A stretch of DNA of 64,000 nt from Lindgomyces ingoldianus (taxonomy: Eukaryota; Ascomycota; Dothideomycetes; Pleosporales; Lindgomycetaceae). Shown piece after piece: positions 21,675 through 32,721 of the stretch. The position numbers and the translations under genes were made by a program. The notes under the pieces were generated by a model. The model did not search any database and had not been told where the DNA came from. It saw only the letters and a program-made list of their open reading frames with translations. Each line of letters starts with the position of its first letter. Position 1 is the first letter of the stretch. The stretch spans positions 690,819-754,818 of the forward strand of contig NW_022985195.1 in NCBI RefSeq assembly GCF_010093535.1, given 5' to 3'.

Positions 21675-23665
21675 TCAACGCGGCCCCGCCGATATCGAAG
21701 GCCGACTCCTATCCCTGCTGGGCTCATTTTCATTCTCCGTGTTCTTCAACCTCGCCTTGATCTGCACGAGCGTCTTCTTCTCCTTTCCATCAAGCTCGAG
21801 CACGTGTATGACATCGCGCATCTGGATGCCTTTCCCGATCGGTCCCTGCTCAAACGCATCTCCAAAAGTGCGTTTCCTTGCAATAAGACCGCGATCAATG
21901 CCTTGCGGTTGCGGAGCCGGGGTAGCTGTGCCACTTGCGCCGCCAACAGAGGTGTTGAGACGGGGTGTTGAAGTGCCGGAGCCAAGCCCGCCTCCTCCCC
22001 CTCCGCCTCCTCCGCCTGTCATCCAGGAATATTTCTTTTTGCCAAATCCGAGAGCCATGCTGGCGGTTTCATTGGCTTTGCGATGGAGCACTTCTTCTGT
22101 TTGGCCGATCTTGGCTATGCGATCTCGTTCCTTCTTGGTCATCTTTTCGGGGATGGTGAGGGTCGGTGGTGGTGCCGCCTCTGCGGGTGTCGAGGTGGAT
22201 GCCCGTAGACGTTTTTGCCGCCTGGCAATCCGCTCTTCTTCGAACTTTCTGTCTTCGGCTGCTCTCCGCTTTAGCCCGGCTGCGACGTGATTGGTGAAAG
22301 CAACCGTAGGCAGCGGTGTCGGGGGCGCGTCAGTCGGTGGGGTGGGTAATCGGGCTGTATTCGGGTCTGATCATGCTGTAAGTACCGCAAAAGCCTGGAG
22401 ACGACCGCCGGCAAAACTTACGCTTCAGGACAGTCATAGGGCTGACGGCACTATCTGGAGCCTCCCACGTAGTCTTGGATAGATTGTTTGGGACTGCAGT
22501 AGTCGGCTTGACATCTCCATTTGTGGCGGCAATCTCGACTAGGTTAGGAGGTACGACACCATGAGAGGTGCTCTGGCGGCCTCTGCTCAAGGCAGTTGCG
22601 TCTTCTAAGACGGTCCGTATGCGCTCCTCAGCAGCCAGTGTAAGCAGCGTGAGAACTTCAACAAAGCTGGCCTCTCTGTTCAGAAGGCTGTCAGCCTCCA
22701 GCCTTGTAATAGATTCTCCGTTTGCGCCTTGCATTGTGGTTCTCGTCACGTTTTGCGGAGCTTGCGGAATTTTGTCGAAGAGACCTAAACAGCAATTAGT
22801 GCAGTTCATTGGGTGCACGAAGCAAAACGCAGTCGATGAGCAGTATTCCACGCATACCTTCCAGATTGACGCTGATACCGTGTTCGTATGCCCTGTCAGC
22901 AACCTTCCGGCGGACGACATTTGCTTGGAGGAAAGGGTCATTAAGGGGCGACTGGGTTTGTTCGGCGAGCGCCCTAGCAGCGCGTTCGTGCTTCTGCCTA
23001 AGTTCTGCTTCCTGCTCCTCCTGTGACACGGGCTGGCTCAATGGTCCTGTTCCTTGGAACGCGCCATGACCCGCTGCCTGTTGTGACCACTGGTTGAAAC
23101 TCCCATGCGGCGAAATCGTGGAGGAAGTCTGCGAATTGAACGAGTTCCCGTATGACCGGTGACCAAGCAGATTTTCCTCCTCGGCGCGGAGATCGATACC
23201 AGACCCGGTCAGGACGTCACTGATATTATTGACGTCCATGTCCCGCGGGTTCGCCTTCTCCAGCTCTGCAGTATCCTGTGACTTGCTGTAGGGGACCCTT
23301 GGCGGCGGCATAGAGCCGTGAATGGGTCTTGGATCCATGTTATTCGCCTGCTGGTAAGGCTGAGGTTGGTGGAAGGACTGCTGAGGCTGGACATGGGCGG
23401 GGGTTCCGGGGTGGGACAAGTATTGGCCGGGGGGCGGGGAGGTAGCATAAGGCGACTGGGGATACGGTGAAGGGTACGGCGAAGGCGGATTTGGGGAGAG
23501 GCGCTGTCGCTTGTTTGGCGGCATACCGCCCATATTTGGCGACATAGCACCTGGCGAATGCTGGTACGGGGAGGGGGAGTAGGTGCGCTGGGGTTGCTGT
23601 TGTGTCTGCACCGGTGGCAGGCTGCTCATCTGCTGGGCATACTGGGTCTGGTATGGGTGCGCCAT
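21675..23665 (-). CDS. taf4: TFIID subunit TAF4
   Basis: A component of the general transcription factor TFIID; TAF4 pairs with TAF12 through a histone-fold-like region and nucleates the complex. Exons are 22858..23665, 22422..22784 and 21675..22366, giving 620 residues. The first about 130 residues are Pro/Gln/Ser-rich and disordered. Then comes the conserved TAF4 domain: DVNNISDVLTGSGIDLRAEE, then NDPFLQANVVRRKVADRAYE, GISVNLEG and FVEVLTLLTLAAEERIR. The C-terminal piece has MTKKERDRIAKIGQTEEV, a Gly10-type loop, and GIQMRDVIHVLELDGKEKK. These match fungal TAF4 in order and spacing. The second intron (22367..22421) could use one of two AG acceptors; only the chosen one keeps the frame. The gene is divergent from YSH1. 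Confidence 0.93.
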
Positions 23666-24279
23666 GGTGGAAGCGAAGAGAGACAAGAGCGCGGAGAGGG
23701 CGACGGTGTCTGGGCTAGGAGGTAGCAGGGACGAGGGAGGAGGGAAGAGGGAGGAGGAGGGAGCTGCTCAGGCTCTCGCGCGGCCTATTGGGGTGTCATG
23801 GACGGGTCGAGGCTGCCAGAATGGGCGACCGTGACAGGGCGATTGGGGCTAGATCGAGATGGACGTGGAAAGGGAAGCGGCGATGGGGTCTGCGGTGGGA
23901 GGCGGTTTCTGAAAGCGTCGTGTTGTGGTGAAGTTCGCGAGGCACGAGGAAATGACGATCGGGGCGTCGGGTGAAGCTCGGCAGAATCCCCAACAAAGAG
24001 CAAGAGCCGCATGCAACTCCATTCAGGACAATGCCATCGCCAGCACAACTCTCCTTCACCTGTGACTCTACACGCCACTCCAGTGTGCGCGTCTCGTGAC
24101 TCCCGTGCGTGCAAAGAAGCTGCTTGAACTGTCTCCTTCACATTGTGCGCGGTCCCGTGTCGCTACGGCTCTATTCCGAAGCATTCACCCAAAACAAGCG
24201 GCCACCAAAGACCGTTGCGCCGCATACGATACGCGCCTTCCCTACTAACTAAACAGCTTTCTGGACAGTGCGCGGCAGC
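23666..24279. promoter_or_regulatory. shared TAF4 / YSH1 divergent promoter
   Basis: 614 bp between two divergent housekeeping genes of the RNA polymerase II pathway. Near the TAF4 start the plus strand is a G/A-rich run (about 23725-23765), the complement of the CT-rich tracts common in fungal promoters. No canonical TATA box is evident. Confidence 0.5.
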
Positions 24280-27200
24280 ATGGCGACCAAACGGAAGCTC
24301 GCTGCTATGGCCCCCGACGACGACGATCCCGTAGACCCCGCCGACGAGCTCATGTTCTTGTGTCTGGGAGGAGGAAATGAAGTTGGCCGGTCCTGTCATA
24401 TCATCCAGTACAAAGGAAAGACAGTCATGGTACGTCTGCGCTGCTTGTATGATGCTATGCAATTGCTGATGGATGATAGCTTGATGCTGGCATGCACCCT
24501 GCTTACGAGGGCTTGTCTGCCATGCCCTTCTACGACGAGTTTGACCTCAGCACCGTCGATGTTCTTCTGATTTCCCAGTAAGTGACCCTGTTCTTTCTCC
24601 TTAAGTCTATGCTATGGTGGATGGAATTTGGCGCATCATCACTAGTCGGACGGTGTGAAGCAATCATGGCGCTCCCGACTTGAATTCCTGTATATGAGTA
24701 ACAAATGGAATATTATTTGCACCATACCTGTTCGACTCTGGTGATGTGCCTTCATTCCCAATCATGTATATATCCGCCTCAAGTCTAGTCGATACTCCAC
24801 CTTCGCAACCTCTCCTTGATACCACCTTTGGCCCTTCGGTCTGACATGTACTTTATGTTCTGAAAGTCGATGTCTAACTATAATTCAGTTTCCATGTCGA
24901 CCACGCCGCTTCACTCCCCTACGTCCTTGCGAAGACTAACTTTAAGGGCCGGGTCTTCATGACACATCCCACCAAAGCCATCTATAAATGGCTGATCCAA
25001 GACTCCGTCCGCGTTGGCAACATGTCCAGTTCCTCCGAAACAAAAGTCCAGATGTACACAGAAGCCGACCACCTGAGCACCTTTTCCTCCATTGAAGCCA
25101 TCGACTTCTACACAACCCACACCATCTCCGGCATTCGAATAACACCATATCCGGCCGGTCACGTGCTAGGAGCAGCTATGTTCTTGATAGAGATAGCGGG
25201 GCTGAAGACTCTATTTACGGGGGATTACTCGAGAGAGGATGACAGACACTTGGTCTCCGCGACAGTTCCGAAAGACATCAAAATCGATGTTCTCATCACC
25301 GAATCTACATTCGGCATCTCAACACACATCCCACGTCTCCAGCGCGAGACGCAGCTCATGAAGTCCATCACCGACATTCTGAATCGAGGTGGCCGAGCTC
25401 TCCTCCCTGTCTTTGCCTTGGGTCGAGCTCAAGAACTGCTGCTCATCCTCGACGAGTATTGGACTAAACACCCAGAATACCAAAAGATACCAATCTATTA
25501 CAACTCGAGCTTGGCCAGAAAGTGCATGGTGGTCTATCAGACATACGTATCCGCCATGAACGACAACATCAAGCGACTTTTCCGCGAACGTATGGCAGAG
25601 GCCGAAGCCGCAGGCGATGTGGGCAAAGGCGGGCCGTGGGACTTCCGGTTCGTTCGTAGTCTAAAATCGCTCGAACGTTTCGACGATATGGGCGGTTGCG
25701 TTATGCTTGCTTCCCCTGGTATGATGCAATCTGGTACCTCTCGAGAGCTTCTCGAGCGCTGGGCCCCAGATGCACGAAATGGGGTTATCATCACTGGATA
25801 CTCGGTCGAAGGCACGATGGCGAAACAGATTGTTCATGAACCCGAAAGTATTCCGGCTATTACAATGAAGAACACGAATATGACGCGACGACCGGGACAG
25901 AAGGAAGGAGAGCCGACGTTGATTCCTCGACGATGCAGCGTACAGGAATTCAGTTTTGCGGCCCATGTTGATGGAAAGGAGAATATGGAGTTTGTGCAAG
26001 AAGTTGCTGCACCAGTTGTCGTAAGTTCATGCCTTCGCAATGCCCTTTTATAGATAGTAACTAACAGTAACAGATCCTCGTACACGGCGAAAAGGGCAAC
26101 ATGACACGCCTAAAATCCAAGCTACTCTCCTTCAACGCACAAAAAACCATCCCCGTGAAAATATACTCCCCAGCCAACTGCGAAGAACTCCGCATCCCCT
26201 TCAAAACGGACAAGGTCGCCAAAGTCGTCGGCAAGCTCGCTTCAATCCCTCCCCCACTCCCACGCAAAAAGTCTACCTCAGAAGACAGTGGAGACGAGGA
26301 GGAAGAAGGCTTACAGGAACCGAGCCTGCTCCCGGGCGTGCTGGTTCAGAACGATTTCAAGATTTCCCTGATGTCGCCTGAGGATTTGAAAGAATATGCG
26401 GGTTTGACGACGACGTCGATTATGTGTCGGCAGTCGATTACGCTGTCGGCGGCAGGAGTGGAGCTTATTCGTTGGGCGTTGGAAGGGACGTTTGGTGCTA
26501 TCAAGGAGTTAACGGTGACTGATGCGGCGATCAATGGAAAAGAAGTCAATGGTAATGGGCCGCACAAGGAGGAAGAAGCTGACGAGGAAATCGAGAGGAG
26601 CAAGAAAGCGTTCCAGGTCATGGACTGTGTGACGGTGAAATGCGGTGCTGGAGGGAACATCGAGGTGGAGTGGGAGGGAAACATGATCAATGATGGGATT
26701 GCAGATGCCGTGCTTGCGGTACTATTTACAGTTGAAAGTAGTCCGGCGGCTGTGAGACGTGAGTCAACTACTCCCCCCCCCCACTTATGCATACTCTATC
26801 CAGAATGCTATACTAACGAGAAACAACAGAATCATCCCGATCGCACTCGCACTCCCCCCCTCCCTCAACTTCCCACCAGCCATCCCTACTCCTAGCCCAC
26901 CGTTTCAAACAACCCAACCCCTACAAAACCCCCGACCCCTCCACTCGCCTCTCCCGCCTCTTCCTCTTCCTCGAAGCACAATTCGGTGCCGACGCCATCC
27001 ACCCAATTCCCTACCCTCGAAACTCCACATCCACCTCCGGTACGACCCCAATTCCACCCTTCTCGACCACACCCTCCGATTCTCCATTCTCCGTAGCAAC
27101 CTCCCCTACCATCCCCCTCTCCTCTACTGAAACCATCGAGTTCAGCCCCGCGGATAAAGCAGAGTTGAAAAGGCTGCATAATTTGGGAATTCCAGTACCG

Positions 27201-27344
27201 GGTGTAGAGATCCGGTTTGATAAATATGTTGCGAAAGTGTGGCTAGAGGATTTGGATGTAGAGTGTGCGAGTCGGCCGCTGAGGGATCGAGTTAAGGCTG
27301 TTGTGGAGAGGAGTGTGGAGACGGTTGCCGGGCTGTGGGTGTGA
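24280..27344 (+). CDS. ysh1: Ysh1 / CPSF-73 endoribonuclease of mRNA 3'-end processing
   Basis: The nuclease subunit of the cleavage and polyadenylation factor; it cuts pre-mRNA at the poly(A) site in the nucleus. Exons are 24280..24429, 24480..24577, 24889..26020, 26074..26758 and 26830..27344, encoding 859 residues. Metallo-beta-lactamase motifs: [10 protein letters not shown] with LDAGMHP, the zinc-binding HFHVDH (83-88), [12 protein letters not shown] and ESTFG. Beta-CASP motifs follow: [48 protein letters not shown] and [17 protein letters not shown]. All catalytic residues I can check are present. The C-terminal domain (about 610-859) contains a Ser/Pro-rich loop before the conserved tail. 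The 311-nt intron 2 cuts inside the first His codon of the zinc motif. Confidence 0.97.
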
Positions 27345-28499
27345 TTGATGGAGGGCGAAAGGAAGTAGATGAGGGGAAAAGGATGATGGGAAGAAGAAGA
27401 AGAAGAAGAAGAAGAAGAAGAAGAAGAAATAGTAAAAGGGGACGATGTAAGACGTCAGTTTTTGATCAGTCATGCAACTGTGATGGCGCAGTTTCATGGC
27501 GAGGCGAGCAACGAAGGTAGAGCAGATTGGAGGCAAATGTGAGCTTGGTCTTCTCTGATCTTCTCTGATCTCACCTAGACCATGCGGGCGTTTTGGCATG
27601 GATGGATAAGAACTTCGACTTTGGCTATGCGGGCGGGGCATACGGAGGGAACCTCTACCCAGGCATGCCCTCTAGCCCCTCTGTCTTTCTTTTCTCTCTC
27701 AGTGGCACGGTTTCTACTTCTAGCTAGAAATATCACCTCCTCATAGCAGTAAGCAATCAGGGAGTCTAACTCAAAGAATACATGATGCAGCAAGTCAGCT
27801 ATCTAGAGAAGCACACACAGTTGTCTAGGTCTTCAGTCTTTAGTCCTCTAAGCAGGCAACTCGTAATTGGGCTACTCTACATGCAATTCCATGCCATACC
27901 ATGTCGTGCCGACGTCTCCGTCCGATGTTGACGGCTCATGATGGCATAGAAAAGGGAAAGGCAACTACCACTGGGTCCGAGGAGTCGAGGAAATTTCGTC
28001 ACGGAAGTGACCTAAGTACTCCAAGACTCAACCTTCACCGCCGTCAGCTAGCCGCTGATCCCATATCCGTAACAATCGATATGTGTAAAGTATCGGACAT
28101 GGGGATGCATAGGGAAGTGTCGCCGGATGAAGTTGATATAAACGCCATGTGGGAATCTAGAGTCCTAACCACCAGCTAGGGATTTGAAACATGAGAAAGT
28201 AAAAAGGAGAGAAACAAGGAAGTTTGGGAAAGGGGATTTTGGAGAGTGCCCAGATGTAGTGGTATTGACCATGGTTTGGGTGGAGGGGTAAGTTGCTGTA
28301 GGCCCTCGACTTTCATGGATTGAGTTTGTGCTGTGTTCCTGCTATACTAGTTAGAGGCATGGACGACAGGGAAGTCGAGGGACTTCGTACCGAAACGCCA
28401 GGTGACTCCAAGGTTAAAGAGGTGTCGTGGGCTTGAGGTTCGCCTCGATTGTCTCGGTGGTGATATACTGGAAGATGGAGACGTCGACCCTGAGGTAGG
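27345..28499. other. convergent 3' intergenic region
   Basis: About 1.15 kb between the ends of YSH1 and the GNAT gene, which converge. Apart from the AAG tract and a tandem TTCTCTGATC doublet near 27551-27570 I see nothing; open frames here are short and unconvincing. Confidence 0.6.
27391..27428 (+). repeat. (AAG)n microsatellite
   Basis: About twelve AAG units lie just 3' of the YSH1 stop codon, probably in its 3' untranslated region. A tract like this is expected to vary in length between strains. Confidence 0.95.
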
Positions 28500-30847
28500 T
28501 TAGCAGGAATCCCCACATTTGAAAAAGAAGGGTGACAACTTTTTCCCATACTTGAATCCCATTTGATACAGATGACCGCACTTGCGGAAGTTATAGAGCT
28601 TCAACAACGAACTGACGCGGTTGATTTCCCCAGTGTCGGGCTCATGCGGGACTGTGGCTATAATCGTCTTGACAACCCGGCCACATCCATTCCTCAAATA
28701 ATCCCCTCGAGCGATCCATTCATACCCACCTTTTGGGTTGTAGCTTGTGTCGGCTATGGAGATCATGCGATCGAGAAGACACTTTCCGATGCCCTGGCTC
28801 TGGTAGGCGGAATGAACGTACAGTTCCAGCTCGAAAGTGAAGCGGTACATACTGCCTTGGTCGCAGTAGTCGTCGATGTTGGCAAATCCAACAATCTTTT
28901 CGTTGACATATTGCGACGACCGCCCTTTGGGGTTGTCACCTCGGTTAACAGCTACGATCCATGGCAGGTTACGCGTGGTGATGTCCTCGATACGATGAGC
29001 CATCTGAGACTGTTGTCGCTCATTGAACTCGTTTGCGCGGATGGTTTGCTTCACGTAGTAGTTATAGATGTCAGTGATTTGCCTGATATCAGCTGGAAAG
29101 ACTGGTCGAATGTAAATGTTTGCTGTTGGCTTCAGGGCTCGGTCTGGAAGATTAGTTAGGGCTGACTGGATTGCACTGCTGACCTCCTTGTACGATCGGT
29201 TACGCTTCGCTAATAGCTTGCGGACCCTCTCTGCTTGTGCAAAATTCCTCCTCTTCACTGCTTCTTCTGAGCTGACCATCATACCAGGAAGCTGGTTGTC
29301 ATCAACTGTCGGGTCCACTTTGGCCTCTGGTACCGTAAGGGGGTTGAGCAGGGAGGCAGTTCCCTCTTGGTATGACTCCCACCATGGGTTCTCGGCAAGC
29401 TCAATATCACTCAAAGGTGGAGGGGCACGAGTTGGCAATGCACGCCAAAAATGCTGTGGTGCGTCGTCCTCTATCTTGACTGGAACCCATGATCGCGGAA
29501 CCAACTCCCCGTTCTTTTCAGCTGTGAACTCCGGAGTGATATCCATGGCCATGTAACATGTTCTGTCATCAGAGCGATTGATCCAAGCTTCAATATGATC
29601 CCCAAGATGCCGATTATGGAAGACTTTCCTGCCATCCCACTCAACAGGTGCAGGGAGCCAATTTCCTTCCCAATCAATGAGCTTTTTAATGTCGTAGTTG
29701 GGATCTCCGTTGCTGTTGCTACGGAAGCTCACTCCACCGTCGCTCTCCTCATCGGTGGGTAATGGTTTCATGTCCTTATTTTTGGGCCACACGGTCTTCC
29801 GTTGGGAAGGTTTTGGCCTGCGGCTCAAAGTGCGGTCTTTTGGTCCTTTTGACGCGCCATTTGAGTCTTCAAAGCACACTTGCTTTGGCTGCTCACCTTG
29901 CGGCTCGGTCCACTGACCCCATATCGCAACTTGGTCACAGCTAGGCTCTTCTTGGTCATTGACGGGGGATGACGGGGGTGAGGGCGGACTCTTTGGTCTG
30001 TTGTGAATTGTCGTGCTAGTAGGCGGTTTAGTAGATGAGGTGCTACCATATACTGCCTTGCTGTTCTGATGAAGATGTGGACGGTATGGCATTGAGCGTT
30101 TACTATTCTGTTGGGCATGTGGACCATCTAGTAGCTTCGTATTGTCCGGCTGCCGCGTCACTTTTTGTCTGTGTATGGTCAGCGACAGGCCTGTCAAAGC
30201 GGTGGCAAGGCAACATGTGATGCGCAAGTTAGATATGGAGAGTAAACTTACAAAGACAGTTCGCCGTGCGCCGCGTTGTTTTGCTCTTGCGATTTAACAT
30301 CCATGTCGCCTACCCCAGGCTTGTCCACTACGGTGGTGGCGGCAGTTTGTGGAGACTTATTTCGCATATGCGGCGGGATGTACATGGGATGCATTTGCAT
30401 GGTTGCGTCAACAGCCATCTTGGGAGCTCTGTGACGTCTCGGGCGCGACTGGCGATGTTTGTACTTTGGGGGTTTCTCGATAAGCTGTTGCAGATCGTTG
30501 GTGTAAGAAACGTCTGGGTGGTTAGTGGGGTGGTGAAGGGCTCCCGAGGCGGAAGGCGCGGCGGCACGTGGGTTTCGGTCGTGAATAGCGAGAGTACTTT
30601 CACTACTCAGTCGTCTTCCAATTATCGCACCGGCCGAGGGAGTGTCAGACTCATGGTTAAACTTCTTCCACCTGTGCCGTGGCTTCTACGCCATTTCACT
30701 TAGCGGTAAACCTGAGAAGCAGCTTAAATAGGTAGCGAACAAGGGACGGTGAGAGGAGAGCAGACTTCTCTGACTTACTTTGGATCTCGCATCACCTCCC
30801 GATTTCTGCAGGCCTGGATCCATTGGCCTTACTCCCGCATTACGCAT
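28500..30847 (-). CDS. GNAT-domain acetyltransferase-like protein
   Basis: A predicted acyl-CoA-dependent N-acetyltransferase of unknown substrate. The GNAT fold is in the C-terminal third: YIRPVFPADIRQITDIYNYY opens it, VGFANIDDY is the beta4-like strand, and ELYVHSAYQSQGIGKCLLDR holds the acetyl-CoA pyrophosphate loop (Q-S-Q-G-I-G-K). The tail LLKLYNFRKCGHLYQMGFKY is typical of the fold's end. The long N-terminal part is basic, Pro/Ser-rich and likely disordered, with LQQLIEKPPKYKHRQ and MYIPPHMR motifs. Exons are 30779..30847, 30252..30685 and 28500..30168 (723 residues; 715 if the ATG at 30823 is used). Intron 30169..30251 is firm. The first intron (30686..30778) is inferred from a GTAAGT donor, a CTAAG branch site and matched phase; the frame of exon 2 has no ATG before 30418, so that is the fallback start. 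Confidence 0.8.
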
Positions 30848-31463
30848 AACTCCCGACTGGCGAGAATACCATGATGCTTCTGCTCTAGGTGCTGCCGGAG
30901 CCGTGACCGAGAGATACATTAACTTGCGGGAACAGAGAGCAATGGCCATGGCTGCCGACAACGCAAGCTCGTGCTTTCCCTGTGACAATCGAGGCTGATG
31001 GAGTAGCAGTCGCACTTAACCCTTGGTAGAGAAGTTCTGAAGGTTTGGAACGGAGGACCAAGTGTATATGACCATTCAAAGGCGTCAAAGCCCCCTTGGA
31101 CCATGCTCCGATCCAAAGATTCAGTCCTCCAATCAAAGCAAAGTTCAGCCTTGGAACTACCACCAAATTTGGTTCAACAAACTGTAGAGTCTTATTTTGC
31201 TAGGATAGGAGTGTTGAGGAAGCCAATGAGCAGAGCATGTTCTTACAGTGTAGTTATCTTATTGTAGTAAGGGGCAATCTCACCTTGACCTTACTGCCTG
31301 GAAGTGGTAACCAAAATATCTCCCTATTGCTCAATGCATTCATGGAAAGAAGTCATGTCTGGGCTTGCGGAAGGTTTAAGCGAGCCCCGGAGACAATCAC
31401 ACCGACAGAACTACTTCTGCCTTAGAGATCTACGAGAAATGCTGAGAAAACCTGGACAACAGG
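30848..31463. other. intergenic region between GNAT gene and ARL2
   Basis: Divergent promoter space. A plus frame at about 30780-30998, antisense to the proposed first GNAT exon, reads plausibly (TPALRITPDWREYHDASALG) but fits no family I know and has no partner exon. Nothing else stands out. Confidence 0.5.
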
Positions 31464-32262
31464 ATGTTGTCAATATTACGAAAAGCGCGATTGAAGGACA
31501 AGGAGATGAGAATTCTGATGCTGTAAGCTCCGCTCACGTGTTTATCATGAAGTAGGCAGGCTAACTGCAGCTCAGGGGCCTGGACAATGCAGGAAAGACC
31601 ACCATCGTGAAGAGAATCATGAACGAAGACGTGAACAGCGTCAGCCCAACTCTTGGGTTCATCATCAAAACGATAGATTATGATGGGTAGGAAAGCGCTG
31701 AATCCTCAGCAGATCAGAAGCTAACCATTGAAGATACAAACTCAACATTTGTAATTGAACTAGCACGTGCTCGAGAGTATGTACTGATCTGGGATAGGGG
31801 ATGTCGGTGGCCAGAAGACACTGAGGACGTACTGGAAGAACTACTTCGAGAAGACTGATACTCTGATATGGGTTGTCGATGCCACGGATCGTGAGCGCAT
31901 CGACGACTGTCGCCAGGAACTTGATGGATTGCTTTTGGAAGAGGTTGGTGGCCAGAAAACGCCCTCGGATACATCTACCTATTAATGTCCTCCTCCAGCG
32001 ACTCATAGGTGCCAGTCTCCTCGTCTTCAAAAACAAGAGCGACGTGGCTGGCTCAATGACGGAGGACGAGGTTCGTAAGGTAAGTCAACTGGTGACATTT
32101 GGGTCGGGACCCGATTGTGACACTGCACAGGGACTCCGCCTGGACTCGATCAAAACACACAAGTGGACCATTATGGCCTGCAGTGCCATAACGGGGTTGA
32201 ACCTGCAAGAAGGACTAGAATGGGTGGTACAGGACGCGAAAGCAAGACTTTTCTTGTATTGA
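31464..32262 (+). CDS. arl2: ARF-like small GTPase Arl2
   Basis: A small GTPase of the Arl2/Cin4/Alp41 group, which regulates tubulin-folding cofactors and so microtubule biogenesis. Exons are 31464..31522, 31576..31686, 31734..31750, 31798..31943, 31999..32079 and 32131..32262, encoding 181 residues against about 184 for the family. Motifs: P-loop GLDNAGKT (21-28), switch I area [10 protein letters not shown] with the conserved Thr, WDVGGQ (63-68) for switch II, and guanine-specificity NKSD and CSA. The N terminus reads [18 protein letters not shown], without the Gly2 of myristoylated ARFs, so membrane anchoring by myristate is not expected. Exon 3 is a 17-nt microexon encoding YKLNI plus flanking bases; dropping it would remove the strand leading into switch II. 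Confidence 0.95.
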
Positions 32263-32721
32263 TAAATACCATACGGTGTTGAGTGACTGCAAGGGGTGAA
32301 CTGACAGGGGGGCTTCTCGAGTGGATCTAAAAAAAGCATAGCGCATGTGCAGCTTCTGGCGTGGCGGCACTGGGCGAAGCCGAAGTTTGAGGATTTGAAA
32401 ATACAAACAAGCCCATTGATTGCCGATGAAGGGGTGAATTCACAGTTCGCCCACTTTCTAGCCACCTCTTCGTGTTCTTCTTCTGAAGTCGGCAGTCGAT
32501 CCTGCTAGGTTCACGTTTCATCTGCTGAAACTTCTGGGGTACTCGTATTGAGCTCCGGCCAAGCATGAGGTAACCGACCAGCAAAGTAAATATAACGTGT
32601 GCCTAGCTTCGAAATCACTCCTGGGACACCGTCCACCCCCGGCGCAGCTTCACCCCGCGCGTCGTTGTGTTGTACCAACGCCTTGTGTGTTTACCTAGGT
32701 ACCAAGCCGTCCGCTGCCATC
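32263..32721. other. intergenic region upstream of the DUF4045 gene
   Basis: Holds the ARL2 3' end and the promoter and leader of the next gene. No further coding potential or clear motif seen. Confidence 0.5.

Noticed and set aside
21746..22142. Gly10 run in TAF4 as a frameshift or expansion artefact
   Set aside because: The frame is maintained on both sides with conserved TAF4 sequence, so it is a normal low-complexity loop.
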